Source of the DNA: Syngnathus acus
Taxonomy: Eukaryota; Chordata; Actinopteri; Syngnathiformes; Syngnathidae
Length of the DNA stretch: 64,000 nt
Reading direction: 5' to 3'
Assembly (NCBI RefSeq): GCF_901709675.1
Contig: NC_051096.1
Coordinates: forward strand, 7,343,001-7,407,000
Below the pieces are notes generated by a model that was not told the origin of the DNA, did not search any database, and was given only the letters and a program-made list of their open reading frames with translations. This document shows positions 47,275 to 59,540 of this stretch, piece by piece. A program made the translations under genes and the position numbers. Position 1 is the stretch's first letter. Every line of letters begins with the position of its first letter.

Positions 47275-48701
47275 AATTGAGCGTACTTACACAATATCAT
47301 GTAGAAAGGCAAACCCGGTGTACATCTGCACTTTATTTAACAGATACAAACAAAATGCTTTTTTAGCCTTAAAATTCAAAACGCACACAACCACAAAAAA
47401 ATAAAAAAAGGCCCATAGCAGCCGCAGAAAGTTGACAGGGTTCTTTGCGACCGTTCGGCCAAAGGGTAAATTCTGGGCACACACACGGAATCTAAAAATA
47501 GCCCAAAAAGGAAATCAAAATGTTTGCATAATGTCCTGAATGTCAATTCAATTACTTCCCCGCTCATAGTAGGTAGTGATTAACCAGCCCTTTTACAAAG
47601 TCAAAAGAGGACGAGGTCACTGTTTATCTTTTGAGTAATTAAATACATCAAGTCATTTGATCATACTAACAATGTAAAAATATAAATATAATTAATTCAG
47701 TGGCATTGTCGGCCAAAGTTACTTAATTTATGAATGATCCCTTTTAATGGCTTCTGTTAACATGGAAACTTCGATCGTGCAAATGGGCTCAGTGAGCATC
47801 TTGCATTTTTTTGGGGGGTGGGGGGTGTACACGCACGCACAAGCAAAACTGTGAGCTGTCTCTTATGATGAGATCTAAGTAGGTGCAAAGTGCAAAGGAC
47901 TTAAAGGAAACCATAAAATGACAAATGACAAACCCGAGAACAAAAAGCCTATGGTATATTATTTACAGCTGACAAGCGGCTTCACTTGGAATAATCTTTA
48001 TAGAGGTCGAGCGTGGACGTGTCTAACAGCGGCAAAGGCCAGCAGTCCGGCTAATGTGCACATCTGTAGAAAGCAATGGGAGAAAAAAAATGGTTACTCT
48101 ATTGGTCGTCTATTGACGTGAGAGTGACCTGGAGGAGGCAAACCCCTTTTTTTTTTTTTTTTAATATTCTCATTTTGATTGCAATGTAATTTACAACTAT
48201 TTTTAACTTTTCTGCAATGTGTGTCTTGACATATGAAGGGATTGACAATAAAGCTGACTTTGACTTTGACTTTGAATAAATTGTCACAAAAACAAACAAA
48301 TGCAATAAATGTAATATTGATCATGCAACTGGGTAACAGGATAAATAAATTGCTATTCTAAAATAGGATTCACTTTTTACCTGGTGGCAGTTCGGCACTT
48401 CCTGAAGCTCGTCGTCGTAGCCGACGAAAATGTAACTTACGAAGGATTTGAAGAGATCGTGGACAGAGGCAAAAATTGTATTGTCATTAAAAGTACCGTT
48501 TCTGCAGCAGGAGTCCATTCGGTGGAAAATAAATGGAAGGATGTATTAGAGAACAAAAAAAGGTATTAACAAGTTTGATTTCATGGTTTTTTTTTTTTTT
48601 TTTAAAGAACACATCAAACTAATTTGGTAAACAATGCAAAATTATGTGTAAAGTGCATTCTATCCTCTTCTGCGTATCAAAAACTTATCTAGAGCGGTAA
48701 A
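47275..48701. other. Gap between convergent SLC6 gene 2 and sync
   Basis: The genes converge here. The gap contains a G-run near 47811-47825 and a retroposon tail at 48157-48277. The sync 3' UTR should occupy the right part, but no canonical minus-strand AATAAA was found close to its stop. Confidence 0.45.
48157..48277 (+). repeat. Retroposon 3' tail with (GACTTT)n end
   Basis: TGTGTCTTGACATATGAAGG then ATTGACAATAAAGCTGACTT and a triple GACTTT tail, typical of fish retroposon 3' ends. It is related to 37823-37906. The AATAAA inside belongs to the element rather than to a neighbouring gene. Confidence 0.5.
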
Positions 48702-50496
48702 TCATGTTTGTTTTTGATGTTCGGGTGTCTGGTGGTCCCCCGCAGCAGACCTGTCAGAAAAGATTGCATTAGTAAAACGCCAAACAAAAATCCTCGACAT
48801 CTCACCTATATAGGAGGAGTTGTTTGGAAAGGTGATCTCGCAACTCTGCCGCCTCTTTGATTTGTCTTTTCTGTACGGTCAACTCCGTCTTCAACTCTCT
48901 GCTGCTCCTCTCGAGACAACGGATGTTCTCCTGAAATAAAAAAGTGTCTTGTAACGTCTGCTTTGATCAACACGTCAGCAACTAGCATCACCTCATAGTG
49001 CTCGGCATCTTCTCTCATCTGGATGTGAACAAGTTTGAGTTTCTCCTCCAAGCAGGCTCTCTGCAGGACCTGCGTTTGCGTCTCCTCCCGCAGGGGTCCA
49101 AGCTGGGCCTTGAGCTCCCGGGTCTGCTCTTTAGCTTTTACACAAGCGCTGGTTGTTGTCTCTTTCCTCTTCTGAAGGGCCAGCAACATGGGTTCATACC
49201 TGCAAGGCCAAGATGAGAAGTTGAGGAATCGCGCTAGACAGGAAGCTGAATTGTTGTTGAGTGAAAGCCAGTACTTGTTCTGGAGGTCCTTCAAACTGTC
49301 CTGCAGGTACTGCTGGATGTCCTTGCAGGAGTTCCTCTCGAGTAGTTCCTCCTGTTTCGCCTCGCAGATCCGGCCGGCGTTGCAAAGTCGAAGCTCCTCT
49401 CGAAGGTCCTGGAGACGTTGTTGATGGGCCGACCTGATCTGCGAGCCCTCCTCGGTCATTTGCTGGAGCGAGGTCTGTAGCTTCTCCTGGTGAATGGAAT
49501 GAAGGCTATGGATAAATCCTGAAATTTGATTTGAAAGTTGAAAGTTACCTCATCTCTCTTCTGGAGATCCATTTCGTGGCGTCGCTTGTTGAGGGCCGCC
49601 TGGGTGTAGGCGTTCTCCCTGGTTTTGGTGAACAACTGCATCTTCAGCTTGCGCATCTGGTTGAGCAACTCCTGCTTTTCCATTTCCACCTTCCACACTC
49701 GCCGCTCTTCTTCGGCCACTTCTGACCTAAGGAGCCCCACCTCCTTCTTTCTCTCCTCTCTCCGGTCTTCCTCCTCCTTTCTTAACACTGCCATCACCTG
49801 GCTTACTTTGCTTGAAATGTTTTCCTCCGGTTCTTCTTGGAGTTCCTGCCGCCTCAGCTCCAGCACTTCTGCCAGTAAGTCCTTCCTCCTCCTCTCTAAG
49901 CGCTGCAGCTCCTCAATGCACTCCTCCATCTGACACTTCAGTTCCTCGAATCCATCCACTGCAAAATTAATCTCCAAGGCTTCGGGTGGAAATTCCGTGA
50001 CATTGCTATCATCCACTTTGGAAGCGCAAGCAACCGCTGGCTCGGAACGCTCGTGAAGGTCCGATTCAGATTCCTGATGATCAACGCTGAGACTATCCGA
50101 CGTCAGCTCCTCGACTTGATTCACATGGACATACTCCTGGTTGGCCTGGAAATCGATTTCCGCCTCCTCCATACAGCTCTCCAGCATGGCCAACATCCCC
50201 ATGAGTTGATCTTCATATCGCACCATGGTGTCGCTCAGTTTGCTTCCCGCCGAAGTGACGGGCATGTCTTCTTCCGCGGTGGTAAAATAAGTTTCTCTTT
50301 GGCCGAGCATCTCTTCTGCATTTGACTCCTCGCACCTCTCGAGTAAGTCGTCCATCTCGTGCAAGTACGTCCCCATTAAAGACGGTTGACTCGCCTGCGT
50401 CCTCGTGAAAGCCGACCAGTTACTCTCGGGATCGGCATTTTCTTCTTGGATGAAGAGAGGCGTGAAATCAAACGGCGGATCGCTGTCGTCCTCCAT
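48702..50496 (-). CDS. sync: Syncoilin, intermediate-filament-type protein
   Basis: Muscle-enriched intermediate-filament family protein; mammalian syncoilin binds alpha-dystrobrevin and desmin. Exons on the minus strand: 50496-49549, 49486-49275, 49199-48992, 48930-48806, 48750-48702; phases agree, 513 aa. Residues 1 to about 180 are acidic, Glu/Asp/Ser-rich and probably disordered (start MEDDSDPPFDFTPLF). From about 185 onward is a long charged coiled-coil rod: MEECIEELQRLERRRKDL, then KQELLNQMRKLKMQLFTK, then YEPMLLALQKRKE and LKAQLGPLREE. The last two match the syncoilin rod as I recall it. The intron 49274-49200 is only 75 bp; reading through it would insert residues foreign to the rod. 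Upstream nhsl3 is divergent, the gene order I recall for SYNC and KIAA1522 in human. The identification relies on remembered sequence plus neighbours. Confidence 0.88.
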
Positions 50497-50550
50497 GGCG
50501 AGGCTCTAATGCTTGAAACTGCTGTTTGCATCAACTTCACGATCCATCCC
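50497..50550 (-). promoter_or_regulatory. sync: sync 5' UTR with a 14-codon uORF
   Basis: The exon carrying the sync start extends upstream to a TTTCTTTCAG acceptor at 50551. This leader holds ATG at 50547 and an in-frame TAG at 50508-50506, 9 nt before the main ATG (50496). The uORF encodes 13 residues. It could reduce initiation at the main start. A noncoding first exon further upstream is implied but was not located. Confidence 0.6.
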
Positions 50551-51332
50551 CTGAAAGAAAAAAAGAAAGAACAGTCTGTGTGAATACTTTGGCAACTAAC
50601 AGCAGTAGGCCAACGTAGTTATTCCAACGACAGCTGAAAAAAATCTTGCCGTCGCTCGGGTTGCCTCATGTAAATATACAAACCGTGTCAGCTGTCTTGA
50701 TGCAGTTCAAAAGATTTATTTGCTGACCTATTTTAGATTCCCATTATAACCACAAGCAACTTTTAACCTAACACCATTTCAAATTGTCTTTACTTTTTCC
50801 AGATGCTTCATTCAAATTGAACCGCAATCTAAAAACCACTTACTTGTTCTCCGGCCTGTGGATGAATCCGGTTGCTGCAAATGACAAAGCAAAATGTGCG
50901 GGAGCGGGTATGAAGATCCACAACCCCGCCCCCCTGCACCCTCCACAGTTTGACTGCAGCTATGTGTGACTATGACAACCTCAAATCTGTTTAGGTGTAT
51001 TAATAAACACAAGAGGCTGGGCGAGAAAGAAGAGCCCAAGCAGGAGCGCCCATTGGTCTGCCCGGAAACAAGAAGCTTCACGAAGGAAGGGTAATCCCCA
51101 CGAGTGATGTTTGCATGTTAATGACGATGATGATGGCGCTCAGGCATCAGAATTCCAAGCATGCCTCCACATTATCGAGCCGTCTTAAAATAACTTCCAA
51201 CCAACATGGGGCTGCTTCCCTTGGAGAGGATCCATTTCACCTCAACTTGCGACCCCTGCGATAAAGCAACTCGGTGCTTTGCTTCCACTCTAGAGGAACA
51301 AGATGATGAGGATGAGATTGCTTTGTAAATGC

Positions 51333-51351
51333 GTCCGCTAGATGGCGCTAG
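51333..51351 (+). promoter_or_regulatory. CTCF-like site between sync and nhsl3
   Basis: GTCCGCTAGATGGCGCTAG fits the CCACYAGATGGCGCTA form of the CTCF core with one mismatch. It lies between two divergent promoters, a typical place for an insulator. Confidence 0.45.
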
Positions 51352-52591
51352 AGGACACCACAATTGTTATCTACGGTGCTACGTGCACAGCGGAATCCCA
51401 AATGAGTCAAACCCTGACCACATTTTAAATTGGTGTCAGTGTGATTGCCTGGCAATTTATTATTATTCATTTTTTTTCTGAACGCATACTTTAATATACT
51501 TTTTTTTTTTTTTTTTTAATGAGCCAATGGGGAACATTCAAACTCCACAGCAGGGCCTACAGGATCAGATGTTTAAGGGTGCTGACAGGTTTGGCGCCAG
51601 AGGAAATTCAAAGAAAAACAAAGCTGGAGCGTCCCCTAGCACAACGCATCACTTTAACTTTCAATTTCGCAAGATTATGAATCATTGCGGCTCTAATTAC
51701 ACCTACGGTGAGTTTAGTTCAAATCCTGTCATCCGGTTTCCGTGACAACAGTGATGTCACACTTGTTGTTCTTTGGCAAGTCTGGCTTTTGGGTGGGAGA
51801 GAGGGAGATCGCAATTGACATGACATTATGTCCACAAATGAAGTGATCCAACACATTAAAAACATCTCTGGGGAGGGTTCAAAAGTGTGTAGGCAGGGAG
51901 GCGTCAACTATTTAAGGCCTTCTGCTTCAGAACTCAAAGTCCTACTGAGATAAACAGACTTTTTAACACATTACTTTCCTCCAAAACTATAAATGAGTTG
52001 TTTTGATAATAATCCAAAAGAGGCATCATGAAGTTTCCAGGGTGTCACCCATGACGTCAAAGCCGACCCCCCCCCCCGGTGGACGGAAAACAGATGCAGG
52101 CAGAGGGACAAAAGCGAGAGCTGCAGCCTGTTTTGCTCCCATCGCTCAGCCGCAAAAGGGCCACACCCTCCCAGGAATTCCTGCCGCAACAAAATATAAA
52201 ATGTCAACCGAGAAGTGTGCTCATCTGAAAGTCCCTGATAAGACACGGTGTCCGTCATTTTGAAGTACTTTACGGTCATTATGGGAGGAGCAAAGTTTAG
52301 CCTGGGTCGTCAGCGGAAGAAAGCAAGTTTCAGTTGTGTGGGTCTTGGTCCACATGCAAACCAGATGAGCGAGTCTTGTTGCTCCCCCCCTTCCCTTCCC
52401 TTCCCCACCAGCTGCATGAAGTAACATTCTCCATTCTCACTCCCAGATGTTGTGTGTGTACACTAAGTGCATAGTGACTGAAAACATCTTCGGGCCTCCT
52501 TCCATCACTGTTGGGTAATATTTCACTGGATCCTGCATCAGGCCTGGCGTAAGGTCACCTGATTCCCAAGATACGAGGCACAAACTAAATT

Positions 52592-52649
52592 AACTCATAC
52601 ACTGCCAACCGAGTTAATATCTTTGACCGTCAATGGCGCTGAATGAGTT
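52592..52649. mobile_element. 58-bp palindromic MITE, copy 2 (inverted relative to copy 1)
   Basis: Ends are AACTCATACACTGCCA and TGGCGCTGAATGAGTT, flanked by TTAA-like bases. The interior TTAATATCTTTGACCGTCAA is the reverse complement of copy 1's interior with few changes. It lies between sync and nhsl3. Confidence 0.6.
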
Positions 52650-52740
52650 AAAAAAGGGAGGGCCAGGATTGCGAGGGTTGGTGTAGATCACAGCTCTGTG
52701 AGAGGTGGGAGGAGGAGGGAGGGAGGGACTGACTGGTCAG

Positions 52741-52818
52741 AGAGCATGATGGAACTTCAGTTTCACACACAAAACTCCACAGGACTCAAACACAAGAGAG
52801 AAGAGTGGACCCGTGCAA
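52741..52818 (+). other. nhsl3: Probable noncoding exon of the first nhsl3 transcript
   Basis: A strong donor (GTGCAA then GTAAGT) follows 52818. A strong acceptor (GTTGTCCCAG) ends at 53027, opening the exon with the ATG at 53135. Sequence between is typical of a 5' UTR. The left limit is a guess. Confidence 0.45.
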
Positions 52819-53027
52819 GTAAGTTGGAATGTCTTGCTTGCATGTTGTTCTAATTTGCTTTCGCTTGTGTCGCAATAGCCTTTCACTGAGCTTCTCTGCC
52901 CTCCCCAAAAAAGACAGAAAATAAAAAGTTCTGATCATGTTCTGATCATGTCATCTGGACCTGAGATTTGTTTTCTTTTTTTCCCGTCTCTCTCTTTCTC
53001 AACCCGCTGATGTCATTGTTGTCCCAG

Positions 53028-53366
53028 GTGCTAACGAAGTCCAAGGAGGCCAAACGTGTCCAACTTCGGCAAATATTTGGAGATTAAACTGACTCACCCG
53101 GTGTGTTGGGAGCTTGCCGGGCCCAACCTCCGCCATGTCCCGGAGGAGGTCGACGGGTGACCTGGTTCCCTGGGACGTCAGTGAAATCATTGGCCGCGAG
53201 CTGAAGGCTCAACGCGGCCACAGGAAGCCGGGAAGCTCCCTGGGACAGGCCATCAGCTGGTTGAGGAGCAGCCAGAAGAGGAGGAAGAAGACCAAGAAGA
53301 GCCTCGATAATGGAGGGAGGCAGGCGGTTGCGGCCGATGGACTTCAGAGCCAGGATGCTGCAAAAG
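53028..53366 (+). CDS. nhsl3: nhsl3 alternative first coding exon 1a (CDS from 53135)
   Basis: ATG at 53135 in a fair context (CTCCGCCATGTC) begins MSRRRSTGDLVPWDV, followed by a strongly basic segment AISWLRSSQKRRKKTKK. It ends at AAAG with a GTGAGA donor after 53366, in phase 1, matching the shared exon at 61654. I recall a SWLRGKRRKKK-like stretch in one human KIAA1522 isoform, which supports the assignment. The basic stretch could act in membrane, RNA or nuclear binding; that is inference. Confidence 0.75.
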
Positions 53367-55063
53367 GTGAGACATTTTGAAAATGCAGCAAAAGAAACAC
53401 CAGCAACTGTCCCGATACTTTTGTCAACGAGATGACCTCATGACCACGGCGTGCATGCATGTAGCTGATCTCTAAATCCCTCCCTTTTTTTTTCTCCCCG
53501 TTTGCTGATGCTTTCGCTTGTTCGGCAGCTCGGAGATTACGGCCGCCGTCGAGGTTTCCTGTTTTTGTTCCCCTTCCAAAAAAGCCATCATGGCTCTCGC
53601 TCTCTGGTGTTAGCGTAGGAAGCAACTTCTGGAAACTTTTTAAATCCTCATCGTGCCTAAAATGGTGGTGGTTTTGCAACCTGCGTGGGTGGTCATTAAC
53701 AGCGACTACTTTTGGCAACTCCCCCAATTAAACCGTCCAAATTGCACGATACTATATTACCAGATGCTAAACAAATGTCAGAGGGCTTTCATTCGATTCA
53801 TATCGCCGTTGAATCGTATCATGTATGGTAATTAATCGGATTGAGGAGTGTCTGGAAAAAATAAAAACACACGGCAGTCTGCTTCAAAAATTGTCACAAC
53901 AGGGCGCTGCCTTGTTGCCTTTACCGCAAGAAAGGATCTTCTTGTGTGCCAAGACGTACTTCACTAAAACATGTCTTTGTGTTGTGTCATTCCACTGACT
54001 CACTGTTGTCATCCTGGCACCGGCCGCCCGGACTCACCATCCAAAGCTCTGCACGAGCTCGCCGGCTCCAGTTTACACAGTTTGAAAAAGTCTTTGAGCC
54101 GCGAGAGGCTTGCCGGATGACGGCCGGAGTTATGCGATGGGGACGAGAGATTAGGGCGCATCACAAAGGCTCATTCAGAACTTTGAGAGGATTCTCGGGG
54201 AACAAGCTTTTTTTTAATTAGAGTGCACCTTTTCATGACTGCATTCCGTGTAACTTGCCATTCTGTGCTTTCTCATTCCGGGTCACAGAGGGAAAAGTGT
54301 AAAAGTTTAATGAGACGCACGCACACACGCAAAAGCCTTTGTAAACATTATTCACAACGCACACACTTTGATGAAGGAGGTCATTTTACCTGGGGAAGCA
54401 GATACCTCCAGTCGTCATCCATCACGTTTGCGAGGTAAACGACTCCTGGGCGACGGCTCCGTGAGGCGCTTGTTGCCATGGTAGCAATATGGTCAGCCAA
54501 CAAGGCTGTGAATCTTATCTTCATGTAGTGGCTGGCTCATTTATTTATTTAACTGCAGAGAGGACAAACCAATACAATGAATTCCCACGAATAGTGCAAT
54601 GCTGCCTTAATGTATGAATTTGAAAAAATAGATGCAATTATGAACCTTTTTGTGGTTTCTTTTTACTCCCTGAAAACACTAATTTCAGCAACACAGGAGA
54701 AGGCGTGTTAACATGTGCTTTAATTCTCATCTTTTAGACTCTAAAAGACATATGGGAGCTGTTTAGAAATTGAGATAATAAGCATAATTCAAATCACTCG
54801 CTGCTAATGAGAAGTCAGTTTGGCGTCCTCATCCATTTTGAAAACAGAGAGCTAATTTTGGAAGCATTCATTTCTCTTTATATATAGTTTCACACGCGTG
54901 CAAACTGCACCGCAATTGTGTTCACCATGCAGATGGGTGGTTTTAAAAAACACGGGGTGCGTTTGAAGCGGCGGCGAAGCAGCTGGAAGACATCACAAGG
55001 GAGTGGGAGGCCAGCCAGTAAACATATGCCCAGGATATGCTTTATATGTCAAGTCCAATTCAG

Positions 55064-55081
55064 TATGTGTGTGTGTGTGTT
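55064..55081. repeat. (TG)n microsatellite
   Basis: Nine TG units in nhsl3 intron 1. Confidence 0.9.
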
Positions 55082-55432
55082 ATGTAAGTTGCTGTTGTTG
55101 AGGCCACACTTGTTGAACAGCTTTCTTTTGTAATGACACTGCTTTGCCACAAGGTGGCAGAGCTGTGCAGATTGGCTTTGACACATTGAGAGGAGCTGAC
55201 TTGAAATAAGATATAAGTATAGCAGTCATGGACAAGGTCATTTGAGTTCATCCACAATAATGGTGATTATTTTGCAGCGGATGTCATTAACCCGGGCAGG
55301 TTTAACGGCCGCGCATCCAATCAAAGCCTTAATGGCGTCTTCGTGTGGTCACCTTGGCGACCACTTTGAGGATGCCATGCGTCACACGCATCCCATTAAT
55401 GTGCATGCAGTGTGCTGGGTTTTTGTATCTGG

Positions 55433-55451
55433 GACACACACACACACACAC
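55433..55451. repeat. (AC)n microsatellite
   Basis: Nine AC units in nhsl3 intron 1. Confidence 0.9.
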
Positions 55452-56068
55452 AAAACACACTCAGAGGCTTATGGTGGTGAATGCGCAGCGTGTTTCGGGT
55501 GTGGTTGCGCTCCATCATGTCTCGCTCGATGCCAGCCGTTGCTGATTACTTGACAAACACAGGCAAGGGGGAAAAGCTGGAGTGATGTCATCTCACTCCT
55601 GTCACTCCTTAAGGGGGTAAACATCCAAAAAGCAGAAACTGAGACTTCATCTCCGAAGAGCCTGGAGCAATAAAAAGGGTGGAGGGGCTTATAAATTCTT
55701 CACTGAGACGCAGAGCAGCTCCTCCACACCCACCTCCTCTCCTCACTCTGTAAATCTTTTTTTTTATGGGAGGCTTTTTATCTACTGTCAGGGATGAGAC
55801 ATGATCAGGATGACCATGATTCGATCCCTGCCGCACCGCCATTTTGTTTTCCGATGAGGAATATTCTGTTTCATAACCCTCGCGATGCGATATGTCTTGG
55901 CCGGCCTAGTTCTGGAGAGCTGCTATTGATCGGCGGTCAAAATGTCGGCGCTGGTCTGGACATTGTCAGGCTTCTCGGTGACCCTGAGCAGAGATTCTAG
56001 AAGTACTTCTGACTGTTGCCTACAGCCATTCGTTCACTTAGCTCGAATTATTGGGGAAACTAATGCTT

Positions 56069-56087
56069 CACTGCCATCTTGTGGCAC
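56069..56087 (-). promoter_or_regulatory. CTCF-like site upstream of nhsl3 exon 1b
   Basis: CACTGCCATCTTGTGGCAC resembles the reverse CTCF core. It lies about 0.6 kb before exon 1b. Confidence 0.4.
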
Positions 56088-56508
56088 CTATACAGTGCCG
56101 GAACTAGACGAGGGGCTGCAAGGGCACTGCCCCCCCGGGCCCCCCTTAAATGCTAGGCCAGATAATTGCGGTCTTATCTGATTTTTCTGGGATGTTTTTC
56201 CATCAAGAACATACAATGAATCATCATCAGCATTTTTTGACGATATATTTTTTTGTTTTGAGGTCCCCTTGGGAAATTGAATTACTATACGCTACTGTAC
56301 ATGCATAAAACAAAACACATTGACAGAACGTTAAAGGTTCCCTATCATGCAAATGAGCACCCGTGAAAATTGCTCTCTGACAACTCCATTGATGGCTCCA
56401 GGCTCCCTAGCAACGGATGTAAATCATCTGGTGAGCTACGCGACGGCAGTCAGCTGTGTTTGCTCCACTTTGGAGCGGCGGAGAATGGGAGGGGCACTTG
56501 CCTATCTG

Positions 56509-56535
56509 CACACACACACACACACACGCACACAC
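56509..56535. repeat. (AC)n microsatellite near nhsl3 exon 1b
   Basis: About 13 AC units with one CG interruption, 160 bp upstream of the ATG of exon 1b. Confidence 0.9.
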
Positions 56536-56697
56536 TTCATAGTGGATGCTGCCGGCTCTGTCTCGAGCAGCCGGATTTGGAGTGCTCCTGGATCATGCTC
56601 ATCGGTCAGCACTGATTCAGCAACAACCGGGGCAGGGGGACCATGGACATAGCGGATACAGTTTAGTGGAGGGGGCTTAGGGGAGTGCCCCCCGAAA

Positions 56698-56806
56698 ATG
56701 GGGAACGGCATCCACAAACGGATTCAGACGGAGAAAAAGCCCCCTGGACTCTGGGAGAAACCAAAAGGCATCTGGCTGATTGGACGAACAGACAAACTAA
56801 AGACAG
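56698..56806 (+). CDS. nhsl3: nhsl3 alternative first coding exon 1b (Met-Gly start)
   Basis: A 36-codon frame from ATG 56698 (MGNGIHKRIQTEKKPPGLW, continuing with a KGIWLIGRTDK segment) ends at ACAG before GTAATT, again in phase 1. The reading fits a remembered human KIAA1522 isoform beginning MGNSHHKRK with a Trp/Phe-Gly-Arg patch, so homology is likely. Gly2 allows N-myristoylation, though residue 6 is His, not the favoured Ser/Thr. Confidence 0.65.
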
Positions 56807-59521
56807 GTAATTCCTCAGCTATACGGTGCTGGAAAAAAAAGAAAAAAAAGCATGTGGGAATGAGAAGTTGTAGTGAGCTGACTTCACATTAGTCATCATT
56901 CTGCATGCACAAGTTTGTGTGTTGTGTGTTGCACCACGACCGCAGCTTATCTTCTCCCGCAATGACTGACGCCCGTGCTAACATGAGCGGGTTTAGCGCG
57001 CGCTTTTGCGCTGACGCGCTGATTGTCAGATAACGTGCTTTCTTTGCCCTTTGTGACCCTCACATTTTTTTCCCCCCCCAATTAGAATTGCATCAATGCA
57101 TTTGATCAATATTCTGATAGTTTAGGTGTTGGCAAAGTTGCAACATGTGATATATAGCGCACACAAAAAAATGGGTGAAAAATCTCTCGGCTTGATGACA
57201 TCATCATCATCGTCATAAAGCAAAAAGCAATATTGTGTAATGGTTTGACCTTCTTAGATAAGTTGATGGCTTCTAATAAGCACAAATTGGTTTATGGGCG
57301 ACATGTCAACTGCATGCGCCACATGAACTAATCTGCAAATGTTTTTACACTCATAATCACGAAATTAAAGATCATCAGCCATTTTTTTCCAGGCATAAAA
57401 AGCATAAAAACTTGAGCGACTTACTTTAGCAATCCACTTCTCAGGTCATGATATCATGTCCATCCACGCGGCAAAGGCCCCTCCCTTCCTGTGCTCCTGT
57501 GTAAAAAAACAGACATGGTCACCTGATGTTCCCTCATGCATAAACTGCTCCACAATTTGGATTCCGGATGTCCAGCCGTTCGCGTGCGTGGTCACTCATG
57601 CAAATGTTCACATTAAGTGAAGCCCAGCTCCCGTTTGTCTGCTCTATTTCCTCTCCCACCAAAAAACAACAACAACAGATGATTGCAGTGAAATGGAAAC
57701 ATTGCATGACGCTTTCTCTTGACCTTGAATTCTTTTTTGTTATTTATCTTCTTTCAATATGAACCAAATCTGGCTGAATGCATAAAATAAATCTAATGTG
57801 ACTATAGGGACCATGTAGCCACAATGCACAGACAGAAGTAGGCCATGTGAATGCAAAGAGGGAGCTTCTAGTCGGGGGAATATATCAGGAAGAGAAGATA
57901 CGTTGGACTCAGCTGGATAGAAATATTTTTCATCATGTTAGCTCGGGTTGTGATATTCTATATTCCGTCCCCCCTTAGGGTTAGGCTGCTTTGTAAGTCA
58001 TTGGAATAGTGTAAAGCGAGGCTAAGATGCTCACTTTGAAGAGCTCGTTCACCGCTGGCTCCTGTCGACTCCCTGCTGAGAACTGAAGCAGATCAAGGGA
58101 ACATTTTTTTCATTTAGGCCAACATGGCTTCTTACGTGGTTAAGATTCTGCAGCGATACCCGCACCCATCGTGAACTAAACATTACCATCTACTACAAGG
58201 TCGTTGACGGCAAAGCGCTACTTTTGTCTAAATGAAGCTCCTGAACTGGTGCTAATATAATTGCTTATTTGCAAATGTTCTGGGAGGATCTCACGGTTTT
58301 GGCTGTGACAATCTTGTAGTCGTAATAATAATAATAAAGATGATGACAAATGGTACTAAAAGCCACGGTGCCGCTCAGTCGAGCATGTTGAATGTATCTC
58401 TGTCTTCACTATAAAAGGACTCAGTGTTGGCTTCCTGCATCGCCAGCGAAATCCAATTAAGACGTCAAGCTCGTTTTTCCACTATCAAGAGTTAATTTTT
58501 TTTTTCTCTCACAATACAGCTTTATTATTGTAAAATTGTGACATTATTAAGACCTTATTCCTGCATATTGTATTATATATATTTTTTAATTCTAACCAAA
58601 AAAAAAACCAATTTTTTCTGTTTAATTTTTGGGGCTGATTGGTTTTTTTTAAAAAAATATTTTTAACATAAAATATTCAAGAAAAACAGGGGGGGATATT
58701 TAAAAAAACCTGAAATAAATATAATATTCTTCTCATTAGGATGATTTTTGTTTACGGGTGTTGCGTAACACTGGGATCCATTCATAAAAACCTGCATGAT
58801 CTTCTGCAAAGATGAACTTGTACCCTGCAGAACTGTTGGAATTTGCTTGAACAATTCCTATATTCAGCCACGGCAGCAAGGAGGTCAGGACATGCTTCCT
58901 CCATGTTGGCGAGGTCACAGCGGGTTACCGAAAATCTGTGACAAGCAGATGGTTCTCCATCTTTGGCAACACAGCTACACAAATACACCATTGGCCTTTT
59001 TGTCACTCCATGAGTGTTTTTAGGTCCAAGAGACGAATGATGATGAGGAAGAGGTGTCACGGCAACACTTGCAAATTCAATTTGGTGATTTTTCTGTGGC
59101 CAGACAGCACACGCGTGTGTGATGTTGAGTACGGCGGACACAAGGCCGCATCTATTCCATCTTAATGCGTCGGGTGTGATTCGCCTGACACGTTAACTTG
59201 AAGCCGGGGCCGATTTCTCGTTCCTCGCAGCTCGGCGGAACAAAAGTGTTGAAAATTCATGTTCTGAAGCCTTGATGTTATTTTAGCTTGCAGGAAGTGG
59301 CATGCCTAACTTGACCTTACTATCACAACCATGCAGGTCTATCATTAACTCATCAGCTGTGCGTTTAAAAATAATTTTTGGGGGGGGGGGAGCAGAAAAA
59401 AAAATCTCCTGAGGTTAAGCCCTGTCATTTCAACAGGCTCGCCCAAGGGACAGAATGAAATGAACCGTGGAGGACTTTACGCATCATTTAAAATTCCCAG
59501 GCTATTATGTTATCCTGATCA

Positions 59522-59540
59522 AAACCACTAGAGGGCGTAT
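59522..59540 (+). promoter_or_regulatory. CTCF-like site upstream of nhsl3 exon 1c
   Basis: AACCACTAGAGGGCGTATT matches the forward CTCF core CCACTAGAGGGCGCTA closely. It lies about 1.5 kb before exon 1c. Confidence 0.45.

Larger units (their letters stand above)
50551..52740. other. Divergent sync / nhsl3 intergenic region
   Basis: It should hold both promoters and a noncoding sync first exon. It contains one CTCF-like site and the small palindromic MITE. A G/C-rich patch near 52068-52080 is a C-run. No gene was seen. Confidence 0.45.

Noticed and set aside
49200-49274. Continuous sync exon reading through 49200-49274
   Set aside because: The frame is open, but the segment has donor GTACTG and acceptor CCTTGCAG, and its residues break the coiled-coil; removal restores DLQNKYEPMLL, matching syncoilin.
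56094-56160. Another hAT-like terminal sequence (CAGTGCCGGAACTAG)
   Set aside because: Start resembles a hAT end, but no inverted partner or target duplication was found downstream.
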